NCBI RefSeq assembly: GCF_035046505.1
Contig: NC_089821.1
Coordinates: forward strand, 8,300,218-8,364,217
Source of the DNA: Tiliqua scincoides
Taxonomy: Eukaryota > Chordata > Lepidosauria > Squamata > Scincidae
Reading direction: 5' to 3'
Length of the DNA stretch: 64,000 nt
Position numbers and translations under genes: made by a program
Shown here: positions 50,493 through 61,983 of the stretch, piece after piece
How the letters are laid out: every line of letters starts with the position of its first letter
Position numbering within the stretch: position 1 is the first letter of the stretch
Notes under the pieces: model-generated
What the model was told of the DNA's origin: nothing
What the model saw: only the letters and a program-made list of their open reading frames with translations
Databases searched by the model: none

Positions 50493-51358
50493 CAGGGATG
50501 GGAGCTCAAGTCAGGTGACATGAGTTTTTGCTGACTCATGTACACTCGAGTCACCTCTGTCAATGACTCCAGCTGGAGTCTGAGGCCACTGACTCAGAAA
50601 TGAGCCACCACATGTCCAGATTCTAGTCTTTCCATGTCTGAGGGTGTTTACTTACTTTTTTGGGACATGAAAGACCTCATGGGGTCATCTTTCAGACTGG
50701 GTGAGCAGTAGGGAAGTTCCAGCCAAGAGGCAGGGAAGGCTTAATGTTTTGCATCGAGCGGGGGAGGGGGGGTAGGAGCAGACTATCCGGTCCATATCGG
50801 AAGGAAACAGTGATCATTGGACAAAAGGATGGGTGGTCTTATTTTTTTTCCTCTGGACGAGGGAGGGCACAAGAAGAAGTCCAAGGGGGTTCTAGCCTTA
50901 GGATTGGCTGGAGGGAGAAAAAGGAAGCAGGCAAGCCAGGAAGCAGTTCCTCATGGCTCCGTGACTCCAGCCATTGTTATCTGGGAGGAAGAAGCTGCCT
51001 CATTGAATGACAGGCAATGGGACTACTTCTGAGTAGACCTGCAAATAATTGGGTTGTACTCTTAAAGCAAGCCTCCCAGCTACAGCCACGTGACCCTTCT
51101 CTAGCTTGACACTTCTGTCCCCTCCTGCTGTCCATCCTGCCCCCTTCCACCTTGCAGAGATTAGGGGCCTCCCAGTCCCTTTTGGTCCATGCCCTGGTGT
51201 GCTTGACCCAAAAGACACTCAACTCAAAATGACTTGGGAATTTCAGGGGGCGAGTCAGCAAAGGGTGCCCATTAAAACTCATGCGTGATTTGAGTTGCAA
51301 GGGGCAGAGACTCGGGACTCAACCCGAGTCTCGCCATGGTGCCAAGTTCTCATCCCTG
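50493..51358. mobile_element. GACTC-rich hAT-like element, copy 1
   Basis: It starts CAGGGATGGGAGCTCAAG and ends CCAAGTTCTCATCCCTG, 866 bp, with flanks cagaactg and caagactg (6 of 8). Both termini are packed with GACTC/GAGTC words (gtacactcgagtcacc, cactgactcagaaatgagcc; right: gagactcgggactcaacc, cgagtctcg). The interior is purine-rich and no transposase is visible. Confidence 0.7.
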
Positions 51359-51715
51359 CAAGACTGCATGTATCATCATACACCATGATCATAAAATGTA
51401 CTGCTCCAACAAAGAAGCTCCGGATGGGCTACAAACTCTGAAATTGCAGAAAGAGCGATCTGAACAAATGTTGAGGATCGGAAAGGTGTTTTCAGACATG
51501 CTCATGGCTGTATTGGCTTTGTAAGTTCAGTTTTTAGTCTCTTGAAAGATGTGCTTGTGACTGTGGGCCAAAAAAAGAAAAGGGATTTATGACTGGGTCT
51601 CCCATGCCTTTTCCTTGGCATTGTTTGCTGAAGGAAAATGGCACAGATATTTGAAGTTATATGCCCCGTTAGGGAAAACTTATACATACATTTCCAGGTT
51701 TGTTTTTTGCAGTGG
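51359..51715. other. Nothing recognised
   Basis: Unique-looking interval with no shared repeats. Confidence 0.35.
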
Positions 51716-51967
51716 GTTCTTGTGAGCCACACTGGCCTTGTAACTGTTAGGTAGGAACCTGGGTCTGTCCTCTTTCAAGCAGGGTGCACACAAACTTGCA
51801 GACATAGCAGAGTCTTTGAATTAGCTGGTGTATTTTGAGCAAGGAGTCATACATAGAAGAGTCAAAGCAGTCCAGGTCATTCACATATAATACAGCAGTC
51901 CAATGTTACCTTGTTCAAGTCCAGTATCTACAAGCAAAGTCACAGTCAGTCCAAGGTCATAAACAGT

Positions 51968-52625
51968 GTTGTTGGCAACCTTCAGTCTCGAAAGACTCTG
52001 GTATCACGCTCTGGATGGTGGTTCTGGCACAGCGTCTAGTGTGGCTGAAAAGGCCGATTCGGGAGTGACAATCCCTTCCACACTGGGAGCAAGTGCAGTC
52101 TGTCCCTGGTCTGTCTCCCTGGCTGTGGGCCTTCCTTCTTTGCCTCTTTGCCTCAGTCTGTTGGCCAAGTGTCTCTTCAAACTGGGAAAGGCCATGCTGC
52201 ACAGCCTGCCTCCAAGCGGGCCGCTCAGAGGCCAGGGTTTCCCACCTGTTGAGGTCCACTCCTAAGGCCTTCAGATCCCTCTTGCAGATGTCCTTGTATC
52301 GCAGCTGTGGTCTACCTGAAGGGCGCTTTCCTTGCACGAGCTCTCCATAGAGGAGATCCTTTGGGATCCAGCCATCGCCCATTCTCACGACATGACTGAG
52401 CCAACGCAGGCATCTCTGTTTCAGCAGTGCATACATGCTAGGGATTCCAGCTTGTTCCAGGACTGTGTTGTTAGGAACTTTGTCCTGCCAGGTGATGCCA
52501 AGGATGCGTCGGAGGCAGCGCATGTGGAAAGCGTTCAGTTTCCTCTCCTGTTGTGAGCGAAGAGTCCATGACTCGCTGCAGTACAGAAGTGTACTCAGGA
52601 CGCAAGCTCTGTAGACAGTATTATA
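51968..52625 (-). mobile_element. Zinc-knuckle LINE insertion with 10-bp target duplication
   Basis: CATAAACAGT at 51958-51967 and 52626-52635 bracket the insertion. The minus strand runs from a 5' truncation in the RT-distal region to the same 3' end as 29405-29858 (…tctttcgagactgaaggttgcc). This is the best-preserved copy of the LINE that appears to partner the 5S-derived SINEs. Confidence 0.92.
51980..52622 (-). pseudogene. LINE polyprotein C-terminal region, partial
   Basis: From VYRACVLSTLLYCSESWTLRS, then KLNAFHMRCLRRILGITWQDKV, LEQAGIPSMYALLKQRCLRWL, HVVRMGDGWIPKDLLYGELV, RPQLRYKDICKRDLKALGVD to CTCSQCGRDCHSRIGLFSH and TRRCARTT. The 'LYGSE.WTL' and 'RCLR.ILGI.W.D.V.N..VL' blocks are the standard post-RT region of several LINE clades, and the C-terminus is a C2HC knuckle. 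The TAG stop seen in the 29.4-kb copy is changed here, so the frame reads on into the tail. RT and endonuclease are missing by 5' truncation. Confidence 0.85.
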
Positions 52626-52880
52626 CATAAACAGTATTATACAGTCATATACTGTCAAAGTCTCCGGCAGCAGTTGCGCAGTTCACCCACTGCACTGGTC
52701 ATACTGCTTAGTGAGGCTTAAGTGTGCTGAGCACCCAATCAGAGTCTGCCCAGTTAATTAGGGTGTGGCAACCACAGGTGCAGGGTAATCCAGCTGACTC
52801 AGCTGCTTGCAACTTTCCTTGAACCAATTGTTTGCTATGCCTCTGGCTATGCCTGAGCAAAGAGCTAACAGTAACTTTGC

Positions 52881-54180
52881 CCTGGAAATATGTCCTCGAG
52901 AAAATAGAAACCGTGTTTTCACAACATGGCCATTCGGGCTCTGTACCCCACGGTTCCTTTCCTCCCTTGTGGAAACAACAGATACGTGGTTGCACGGATC
53001 CAGGACCACCCCATGACCTCCTGAGGCAGTCTGACAGATGCTATCCCCCTTACTGGTGATGAACTGTTTCTCCACCACTCTAGCCAACTACTGTTCTCCC
53101 CTCTACGCTTTTGCTCCATCCCCCTCTTCTTTTTCCAATCCAGGGAGTGAGAGGAGGAGAACTGGTGGAGGCAAGTGGGCAGACTAAAGTTTACACCTCT
53201 CCCCAATCTGCTGCCTGAGGCAACTATTCCAGTTGGCCTCACAGATGCGCCGGCCCTGCACATATATGCCAGGGGAATATGAAAGCGTGGTGATCAAAGT
53301 GTTGCCTTCTCCTTATAGATCCTCCTTTTGGAGCAGCACAGGGGGGGAAAAAAATCTGAATATAGCATCTACTCTGTGTGTACTGTGTACACTAATCCAT
53401 GATGATTCATAACTATGAATGTACCAGACAGTCAGCTTGCAGGGCTTGACATATAACCTGCCTACATGCAAAGATGACTATTGAACATAGTTCTGTGCAC
53501 AATGCACAATTCTGCTTGGGGAGTAAATTGGTATTCTTTTAGAAACAAAAATTATTTGTTTGCAAGGCAGAGGTGCAAATCTAAGCCCCCCCCCCTTTTG
53601 TCCTCCTTTATTTTTAACATAGACTATCCATACATTTCAAGTCAGTTGGAAACTGTGTGTCTTCGTATGATTCGTTGTGTGCCAACTTCTTGAAACATTA
53701 ATGGCATTTTGAATAAAATCATGACTACACCTCTTGAAAAAGACAAGGCAGCTTTTCAGTATCTCCCTGTTTACAAGTTATATGCCAGTTTCTTTCTCCG
53801 TACTCATCACCTTCAGTCTGGCTATCAGAATTTGCTTCCAAAGAGTTAATTTCCTCTAAGTATATGGGCAATAGATATTTTCGTTCCTTACTACAGACAC
53901 CCTACATGGAAACTAAGTCACTTATTTTTAAACCCTACATTTAAATTCCTCAGCTGCCTTGATCTCCAATCTCTGTGACATTCTTCCTTCATTGGAGTGC
54001 AAAGCCTTTTAGGAGCACCCGCAGACATGAAATGCAATTGGCAGAGACAAATTAATTGTGTGTGGGGCGGGAGGGGGGCTAATGTGAATTAAATGCAATT
54101 TGTTTACTCCTAATGGAGTCTTTAGCATTCAGTACAGAAACTCAAGCTGCACTCATACACACTTACCTAAGAGTACATTT
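52881..54180. other. Unique sequence; candidate conserved non-coding part
   Basis: No repeat is recognised. 53950-54150 (gaaatgcaattggcagagac, caaattaattgtgtg, ttaaatgcaatttgtttac) is AT-rich, repeat-free and rich in homeodomain-type words. Open frames at 52708-53263 lack motifs. Confidence 0.3.
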
Positions 54181-54189
54181 CATTTAACT

Positions 54190-54541
54190 CAGGGGTCTCC
54201 AAACCCCGGCCCAGGAGTCAGATGCGACCTGAGGAGAGCTTCTATCAGGCCCACGGCCAGCCTCTGATCCCAAGAGCCTCTGGCCCAGTTGACCAAACAC
54301 AACCAGAGTTGTGCTTTTGGGGTAGGGGAATGGGGGTCTATTTAAGTGTGTGCTTTATTTATTGGGCTGTGTTTGTGCTTGGAGAAGTCCTAGACATTTG
54401 AGCCCATTCATTCATTCATTCATCTAAGTTTCATCTCTAATGCATTTATTTAAATTTTATATTTAATTTTTTTTTTCCGGCCCTCGCCACTGTGCCAGGT
54501 ATTTGATGCGGCCCTTTGGCCGAAAAATTTAGAGACCCCTG
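54190..54541. mobile_element. hAT MITE (CAGGGGTCTCCAAAC family)
   Basis: It starts CAGGGGTCTCCAAACCCC and ends AATTTAGAGACCCCTG, 352 bp, flanked by atttaact and atttaatt (7 of 8). It is in the opposite orientation to 45169-45542, with which it shares the interior (gtgcttttggggtaggg, tttgtgcttggagaa). Confidence 0.9.
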
Positions 54542-55095
54542 ATTTAATTGAATGGATTTACTTTCTGAGTAGGTACGTGTCAGATTGTACTTAAGCCTAC
54601 TTTTTAGCAGAACTGAATTTTTAAAAAACAAAGCATACAGTGCAAAAGTCTGTCTGGCATTGTTGTTATTCATATATATTTTTTGTTTTAAAGAGATATA
54701 ACCTTTTGATCTAAAAGATCCCCAAGACAGCATACAGTATAGCATACAATTAAATGCAAAGCTATGGTAGGTAGTCAAACAGCTAAGAGAGATGTGGGCA
54801 GAAAGTGATGTTAAAGCCTCCCACCAGCTATTTTGTGCTCCTGTTGTCATTGCTGCTGACTTTGGGGGCCTGGACTGAGTACAGGAAATAACTCCCTCCC
54901 TCAAGGAACAGTTCTGTAATAATAACAGTAATAGTGATGATGATAATAGTCATAACAATCACAATGGTTCACTGGAATCTTTGCAAACTATACAATTCAC
55001 CTTCACACCAAAATTCCAGGGATCATAAACCTGATAAAATCAGTAAGAACAACCAAGCAAAGATCCTTTGGGATTTCAGATTACAGACAAATGTC
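54542..55095. other. Nothing recognised
   Basis: AT-rich unique sequence with a short (ATA/ATG) tract around 54918-54950. Confidence 0.35.
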
Positions 55096-55144
55096 TAGAA
55101 CAGTGTATCTCAACATTTGACCCCTGATGTACCACTTCTCATCT

Positions 55145-55368
55145 GGGTAGGCCAGATCCTATCCCGCTCCTGGCCAGCCCGGCATTATACTGGGCAGCTT
55201 GGTTCTCCGAGTAGCCCCATACAGGTGGCTGGAGCAAAACATGGGATAAGGGGATAAATATCCCCTTACTCTGAGTTGCACAGCAGCCACCTCCTACCCT
55301 GTGCTAGATACAGTGAGGTCCAGTTGGCCTGCTTGTTCCAGCGTAGGATAGGATTGGGCTGTTAGTCT
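55145..55368. mobile_element. GCCCAATCC-type element
   Basis: ggccagatcctatcccgctcc at the left and tccagcgtaggataggattgg, then gctg, at the right are inverted. The interior has ataaggggataaatatcccctta, a short palindrome. A worn hAT start (CAGTGTATCTCAACATTTG) lies just upstream at 55103. Confidence 0.6.
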
Positions 55369-55555
55369 CCTAATAATCTAGTGATTAGGCTAACAGACTG
55401 TGATGATCCCAAGTTCGCTCTGGGAGCTTCGTGGCTGATTGGGGACTTGTATGCAACTGAACATGATCTGATAAGCACACCCATTTAACCCACCTTCATT
55501 CCTCCTTTGATCACGACACACATCGACTTCAGATTATACTTTTCTTCCCACAAGC

Positions 55556-56276
55556 CAGGGATGGGGTTTCGAGTCTGGTGAGCCTGAGTCATGAAAATCA
55601 GTGTTTTTTGCTGACTCATTTATACTCGAGTTGCGCTCATGGAAGACTCAGCAAAACATTCGAGTCAGGGTCGCCTTGACTTAGCACTCTTTCCCCCGCT
55701 TACAGATTCAAGTCTGTCTGAATCGGGTGTGCTTGCTTACTGTTTTCATGGCGTGAAAATCCTCATGGGGCCATCCTTCAGACCAGGCAAGCAGCAGGGA
55801 AATTCTAGCCAGGAAGCAGGGAGGGGTTAATGTTTGCTTTTACATCCAAGCAGGGAGGGGAGGCAGGAGTGGGCTGTCTTGACCATCTCTGAAAGAACAG
55901 ATGATTGTTGGATGAAGGATGGGTACTCTGATATTTTCTTTGACTGAGATAGGGCAGAAGAAAGAGCACAAGAGGGTTCTTGCCTTATGATTGGCTGGAG
56001 AAGCCCAGGGAAGGGGAGGAGCATGTTCGTAGTGATCATGCTTTCTTCCTCATGGCTCCATTTTTACTTGGGAGGAGGGAGCCTCATTGATCAACCAGCG
56101 CAAATGAGATTACTTCTGAGTAGAGCTGCCAAGGATTGGGTCGTCGTGGTAAGCCTCGCAGCTGCTGCACATGACCCTTCTCTCTCTTGATGCTTCTCTC
56201 CCTGCTGTCATGCAGTCTGTCCCACCCCTCCTGCCTTGTTTACAGATGGATGGGGACAGCAGGGGAGTGTTTAGAA

Positions 56277-56325
<49 letters not shown>

Positions 56326-56522
56326 CCTGGCAGCAGCCCTGTTTTTTTCTATGTCTGGCTTTTTATAGGGAGCAACTCGGGACTCAAGTTTTTTTGAGTC
56401 ACGAAAAGGTAACTTGGCGACTTGGAAAGTGCCCCCCTTATGACTCGTTTTTGAGTCAAATCGCAGGGGCAGAGACTTGTGACTCGACTCAAGTCAAGCC
56501 ATGCTGGATTTGCCCATCCCTG
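55556..56522. mobile_element. GACTC-rich hAT-like element, copy 2
   Basis: It starts CAGGGATGGGGTTTCGAG and ends GGATTTGCCCATCCCTG, about 967 bp. The interior parallels copy 1 (ggcaagcagcagggaaattc, gccaggaagcagggag, agcagggaggggaggcagg). It contains CT and CA microsatellites at 56276-56322. Terminal GAGTC/GACTC words are dense. No clear target duplication is seen. Confidence 0.65.
56276..56322. repeat. (CT)n(CA)n microsatellite
   Basis: About eight CT units directly followed by about fourteen CA units, within the GACTC-rich element. Confidence 0.95.
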
Positions 56523-56599
56523 GTGCCAGCTCTCCTGGCTTTCTCTGGGAGCTGGTGCAGATGTTACTGCAGTTGGAAAACCTGAACAAACCCCTAGTC

Positions 56600-57215
56600 C
56601 AGCGTTTCTCAACCAGTGGTACTTGTATAACCAGTGATATTTAAGTGGTGTCCAGTGGGACGCAGCGGTGTCCAGTGTGCACATTTTCCATGCTCGAAAA
56701 AGTCCTCCAGTCAATCTGTTCTGAGCGCCTTATCAGTGCTTGTTGTGTTGCATCTGACCTCCCAATCTGAAAGTAACTGGTGATCACATCAACACCAGTT
56801 ACTTCTGGTGGTCTTTCCAATAAGTGGACCATGCAAAGTGGTGCAGCAGAGGACAAGCAAAGAGAAATGCTGCCCTAGTCTGCTGGTGTGGGCAGCGTAA
56901 CCCTGGAAAAGCTTTCATGAACCCCATAAAATCTTTCATGATCCGGAAATATGCAACCGATGATCTTCCTGTTCATGGAAGGAGAGTGCTGAGTGTGACT
57001 GAATTCATTCTGCCAAAGCAACATTGCTTATGCAAGCAGTGATTTGAGGGAGTTCTCCAACTGCACTGACATCTGCACAAGCTCTGAGCAGGATGACTAT
57101 GAATCAGCAGAATATGAAACCCAGGAGAGACCACCAGTTCCGAACACTTCTTTGCTCTGGAAACACGTTTCAGCCTGTGCAGTGATGAAATTATCATAGC
57201 CCCGATTGTGGATCA
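56600..57215. other. hAT-like start, then nothing recognised
   Basis: CAGCGTTTCTCAACCAGTGG at 56600 looks like one end of a CAGTGGTTCTCAACC-type hAT element. The stretch 56820-57200 could be its interior (words such as gccaaagcaacattgctt), but no transposase motif is visible. Confidence 0.35.
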
Positions 57216-57227
57216 CACCCTGCACCG

Positions 57228-57366
57228 GCGCACCCTTGAGATTACGAGAAAGCCCATACGGCTCCGTTTTGCTCCCCCTTCCGGGAATGGCTCCAAACGG
57301 AGGGGCCGCACGCCCACCTTCCTGCCAGGCTGAGTTCTCTGCCCCCCCTGCAGCTATGCCACCGTT
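57228..57366. mobile_element. hAT MITE (CAGTGGCGTAGC family), right arm only
   Basis: ggctccgttttgctccccc, gggaatggctccaaacgg, cctgccaggctgagt and the end ccccctgcagctatgccacc match the right arm of 41556-41714. Confidence 0.7.
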
Positions 57367-57948
57367 AAGACCTGATACTAAGTCAAAGGCATAGCAAGGT
57401 CATTTGGTACCTGGACCCCATAAATTTTGGGTACTCCCCATAACAAAATTGTTTTCCAGAAATATCCATGAAATGAAATGAATAATAATAATAATGGCCA
57501 GAAAAGAAGTGCAAACAATGAACATTTTCTTTTGTTGCTGTGTGTGTGTGTACTTGTATATTTATATGTAACTGTGTAACTTCATATCAATACCAATAAA
57601 CATGAACTTCAATCATACCAATAAACATGCTTTTCTGGCCGGTGACTGCAGCCAGTACTAGCCAAATTACGGCTACAGCCAGGGTCACATCTTCGGCCAC
57701 TTTGGGGTGACTTCTTATGCAACCCCTAAAGCCTGGCACCCAGGGCTGCTGCCCTCCCGGCCACCGTCTTCATACACCACTGTGCTAATGCTTTCTCTCA
57801 GTTCTAAGGCAACCTCGCTATCTTGCACTAAGGCTGGAATCCTATACCCTCTTTCCTGGGAGTAAGCCCCATTGAACACAGTGCATAAGATTGCACTAAA
57901 CAACTATTGCTTTACTCTGGCTACCAAGCGCTCTCCTCCTCCTTCCTT

Positions 57949-57950
<2 letters not shown>
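57367..57950. other. Nothing recognised
   Basis: Unique-looking. A 'tgggagtaagccccattgaacacagtg' stretch at 57856 is a repeat of unknown class also seen near 30603. Confidence 0.35.

Positions 57951-58014
<64 letters not shown>
57951..58014. repeat. (CT)n microsatellite
   Basis: Thirty or more uninterrupted CT units. Confidence 0.97.
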
Positions 58015-58016
<2 letters not shown>

Positions 58017-58635
58017 TGTAGTTTGCGAATAATCTACCTTGGCAATCTTTCACCAGGTCAAGCGCACTGTCGGTGTTTCATACACAATAATTAATAGCAG
58101 ACATTCTCTGGGAATGAGCTGAATGGCATTGTTAGAGCATTAGAGCTGTTATTGCCATGGCAGAAACATTTTGCTATCGCCCAGGGAAAGCTTTGCCCTT
58201 CTGTCTCTGGCAAGCAGTTTCATGGCACACTCTATCAACACAGGTTGACATATTAATCCCAGCCTCAGGTGTGTGCATGCGCAAGTCACATTTTTCTGGA
58301 CCATGAATGAAGTCCAGGCTCCCACCAGACCACATTTGACACTGAATTATGCTCTTGACAAGACACTGGCACTCAGAGCGCAGAATACAGGCTGCACCCG
58401 AGGAGATGCCACGGGGGATATTTGAACAGAACATTTGTCTAGGAAAAAATAGGAGCAGGTACAAATGAGCTGAGTTGTTGGCCTGTGTTAGCACAGGCAG
58501 ACATGGTGCACTGGGAGATGCTTGGAGTTTCAAAAGTGCTTTGGAAGTGAAGGCTGGGGTGGAGAATCACTCAGAACATGCTTTTATAAGGCAATCCCAA
58601 GTATATTATTTAACTAAGGAGTTTTGAAAGCTAGT
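58015..58635. other. Unique sequence; candidate conserved non-coding part
   Basis: 58075-58185 (acacaataattaatagcagac, gagctgttattgccatgg) is AT-rich, repeat-free and enhancer-like in composition. No exon is supported. Confidence 0.28.
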
Positions 58636-58639
58636 TAGA

Positions 58640-58868
58640 GGAGCTAAGAAAACTAGCACCATGAATTGGACCTGCAAATGAACTGGCAGCCAGTGTAGCC
58701 ACCAAAGCAATCGTCCCATACAGCCAATTCATCAAACTCTCACAACCACACGGGCGACCATGTTCTGCACCAGTTGTAATTTCCGAAGTGTCTTCAAGGG
58801 CAGACCCATGTAGAGCACATTGCGGTAGTCTAACCATGATCTCACCAGAGCATGAACCACTGTGGCCA
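58640..58868 (-). mobile_element. L2-clade LINE fragment (RT C-terminal region)
   Basis: On the minus strand a [28 protein letters not shown]-type reading is visible (58735-58850), matching 5701-6000 in an older state. The plus-strand text (ccatgtagagcacattgcgg, tagtctaacc) is the same segment as at 5940-6000. Confidence 0.75.
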
Positions 58869-58871
58869 GTG

Positions 58872-59545
58872 TCATGAATATGTACAGTTCAGGCCTAGTA
58901 ACATTGCAAAGCCTGAACCAAGCTAAAACAGTAACACAGAAGTGGCTTGCATTTCCTAGCTGCTAGGAATTTACAACTCAGTGGAAGGTGATTATGTAGC
59001 ACCTAGGCAGCAGAAAGACGCCCATCAAGGATGGAATACAGCTGCAGATCTCCAGGAGGGAGGGAAGAGCTGAGAGGGCGAACTTCCAGCCCCACTTCAG
59101 GAGGACAGAGTCTTTTTGGTCTGGTCTCTGGGTGAGAGAGGTGGTGGGTGCACATCCTGCCCCACCAGGACCATGTGGCCTCTTAGGTAACTGAGGATCT
59201 ACAAAAGAAGCTGACCCAGGTGAGAGTCAGAGAATAGTAGAGTTAGCCAGTTATCTTTGTTGTTTTATGCTGATATGTTTCCTAGAAGTTTTTGTGCCTC
59301 TAGCATTTGCTGCCTTTGTAACTTTTTGTAACCCTATGTACTTAATAAAGTAAAAATCTTTTTACCATGTTGGTTCATTGTCTGTTGGGGGCAAAGGTTC
59401 AGAATCCTGCCTAGCCGTTCAGCAAGCTACCAAAAATCCTCATTGTGGACTAGAAACTTGAGGACTGAGACTTTAAGTAAAGGAAGTGTTCAGTGCCTAC
59501 AAGGGATATAGTTAAGCCTAGAGGGTCGTTTCCCTGGACTCAGGC
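58872..59545 (+). mobile_element. Possible LTR-retroelement fossil (LTR and leader)
   Basis: The segment has an LTR-like layout: a TGT start, a polyadenylation-type signal in the second half (about 59340), and a leader-like 'tggtggcag' word just downstream (about 59560). No gag or pol was recognised. It looks broken. Gypsy- or retrovirus-type cannot be told apart from this. Confidence 0.3.
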
Positions 59546-60180
59546 ACTGGCTCTTACAGGGTGGTGGCAGTACTACCGAACAGGGATCTTTGAGGGCTCT
59601 AGGGTTCAGAACCAACAACTCTGAGCACCCAAAACCCTGGGAGTGTGAGACCAAGTGTACGACAGCTAGGTCAGAACAGCACAGGTATGGATGCAGCGGG
59701 CACGCTAGGAGAAGCTGGGCAAAGGCTCCATTCAACCACCTTGCTCAGAAAGGGGAGGTTTGACATAGGCCGAAAACAATCAAGCACCATTGGGTCAAGG
59801 AAGGTTTGTTTGTTTGTTTGTTTGTTTTTAAGGAGGCAGCATACCTCTGCTATTTTTAGTGGCACAGGCAAAACCCCCTCTCTCAGGAATGCTTCACCAC
59901 CTCCCCCACCCATTTAGCCAATTCCCCCCCCACCCCCCCAGGCTGATCTAATAAACTGATCTAATGCTAGGCAGTCACATTGAAGGCTACACTCTCCAAA
60001 GGACTCTGCCCACATCCTCAGGCTGTACAAGCTGAAAGGAATCCAGAAGAATGGAGCCCCCAGATGCCCCAGAGATATCAATCGACCCTGCTTGGCCAGA
60101 CAAAGGGACAAAATATAAAACATTTCCATTAACACCTGCCTATCAACCGAATACCAGCCACTGAAATTCAGCCAAATAAG
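59546..60180. other. Nothing recognised
   Basis: Includes (GTTT)n at 59805-59826 and a C-rich stretch at 59920-59940. Confidence 0.4.
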
Positions 60181-61220
60181 AAGTCCTTTAGAAAGATCCT
60201 GGGGCTTGCAGTCTGTCTCTAGTACAAGGGCATTCCATCACTGGAGGTTAATGTTCTTTCAGTGTTTGTTTGTTTTGCTTTATGCTATTATCTGGCATAA
60301 AGCCTTAATTTAATGGAGGTGACTAACGAGCTCAAGCCGCGCTCCCCATTCTGCAGAGGTCCCTGCATCTAAACCAATTTAGCTCCATTAAAGTCAGTCG
60401 GACTAAACCGACTTAATAACCGATGGTCCCATTTAGCCGGGTGCTAGATCTGACCTTGAAATACTAGACTGAAATCTTCACAAAACAGTGGAACTGTTTT
60501 CTCTCTCCCCTGTGTAATTGCTGACAGGCGCCAAGGGAATACATTTTCTTTTTGCAGACCGGATGGGAAGTGACTTGGGTGAAATACTTGCCTCGTATAG
60601 CATATTTCGGACAGTAGCAGCTCTAGTAATCTAAGCAGCACCAGAGCCAAGGGAAGATTAATCCATCACAGTGAGACGTGCTATTTTAAGCAACGGGAGC
60701 AAATGTCTAGTGGCTTCAAGCGCACTCTCAAAGAGCTTTTTGCAACACACTACTCCAGTTTGCTGCCTGATGAACAGGAATCCTGTAATAAATTTCAAGA
60801 CCGTGGCACACATCATGCCTGTCAAAGTGGTGTCAAAGAATGCCTGCAGACAGGTGATTTTTAATTCTTGCACAGCACTCAATATCTTTAGGCACTTTAA
60901 AAATACAGGCCAGGTTTCTCCTGCTGCTCCTCTCCCTGCTGCAACATACCCAAGTAGAAAGTGTTTCTGTGTATGTGTGGGGGAAAATATTTTTTTTCCC
61001 CACTGGTGGCCCTTCACAGTTGATGTGGTGCTATTCAAGTAACCCCTGGCCTTGAGGGGGTGGCTTTTCAGAAGCATGGGAGGCTGCTTTTGGAGGGGTG
61101 GGTTGAAAGTGGGTTGAAAGCACTCCACCGCTGCAGCCCTTTGGGATCTGGTGACAAGATGGTCCTAATGATGAGATACATTTTAAAAAATTGAAGATTG
61201 GCTTCTCTGTGTTATAAATA
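60181..61220. other. Unique sequence; candidate conserved non-coding parts
   Basis: 60260-60440 and 60660-60900 are repeat-free (ctggcataaagccttaattt, cagtcggactaaaccg, tgtcaaagtggtgtcaaag). The two overlapping open frames at 60658-61128 lack a recognisable domain. Confidence 0.3.
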
Positions 61221-61223
61221 CAG

Positions 61224-61450
61224 CGAACCCACCTTATCCACGGGCTTGGCATTCACAGATAAGGATATCAGTGAATGCTGATCCCACAGCTGGAGGGCTT
61301 CAGGAAACCTCCTGGACATGACTGGAAGACACTTCCAGTATGTGCTAGTGACTTCCAGTCATGTCCAGAGGTGATCTGAGACACAGGGAGGCCATGAGCT
61401 GCCTTCTCATGCCTCAGAACACCTCCAGGTGTGACTAGAAGATGTAGACA
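61224..61450. mobile_element. pogo/Tigger-like MITE remnant
   Basis: acagcgaacccaccttatcc, acgggcttggcattcacag and ataaggatatcagtgaatgc resemble the end of a Tigger-type element. The following cctggacatgactggaag, then acttccagtcatgtccag, forms an inverted pair. The second end was not resolved. Confidence 0.45.
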
Positions 61451-61516
61451 TGCCTAATGAATCTGGTATACCAAAACACGATTAATGAACATTATTTTTA
61501 AAAGCTTTATCTAGAT

Positions 61517-61975
61517 CAGGGGAGTCCAAAGTTTTTGGCAGGAGGGCCACATCATCTCTCTGTGTCGGTGGGCCGGGGGAAAAAAAATTAATTTACATTT
61601 AAAATTTGAATAAATTTACATACGTTTACATAAATGAAAATATTGAAGACGAACTTATATGTACGAATGAAGGTCTTGCAATAGCTCAAGGCCTATAAAA
61701 GGCCTTGCACAAAGCAAGGCTGGCCTTTCCTTTGCTGCTGCTACTGCATCACAGATGTGAAACAGCAAGCAGTGGAGGGAGCCCTCATCCCACAGCTCAC
61801 GTGAGAGGCCAAACAGTCGCCCTCACGCTGAGAGAAGTTGCGTTGGGCCAGTGCGGGCTTCAACAAATCTCTGGAGGGCCAGAGGCTCCTTGGAGACTGA
61901 GGGCCGCACTGAGGGCCGCACTGAGAGGCCTCGAGGGCCGCATGTGGCTCCAGGGCCAGAGTTTGGGCACCCCTG
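61517..61975. mobile_element. hAT MITE (CAGGGGTGTCC family), 459 bp
   Basis: It starts CAGGGGAGTCCAAAGTTTTTG and ends AGTTTGGGCACCCCTG, with perfect ATCTAGAT duplications at 61509-61516 and 61976-61983. It matches 28098-28557 along its whole length, including the AGGCCTATAAAAGGCC palindrome at about 61688-61704. Confidence 0.94.
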
Positions 61976-61983
61976 ATCTAGAT

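Larger units (their letters stand above)
51720..52880 (-). mobile_element. Possible LTR fossil, split by a LINE
   Basis: The flanks on either side of the LINE at 51968-52625 have a common LTR-like look on the minus strand, and the LINE has a clean target duplication in them. There is no pol sequence. The family is unknown, it looks broken and old, and the call is tentative. Confidence 0.2.

Noticed and set aside
60658-61128. 156-codon minus-strand frame and its antisense partner
   Set aside because: Overlapping frames on both strands without a domain; more likely non-coding unique sequence.
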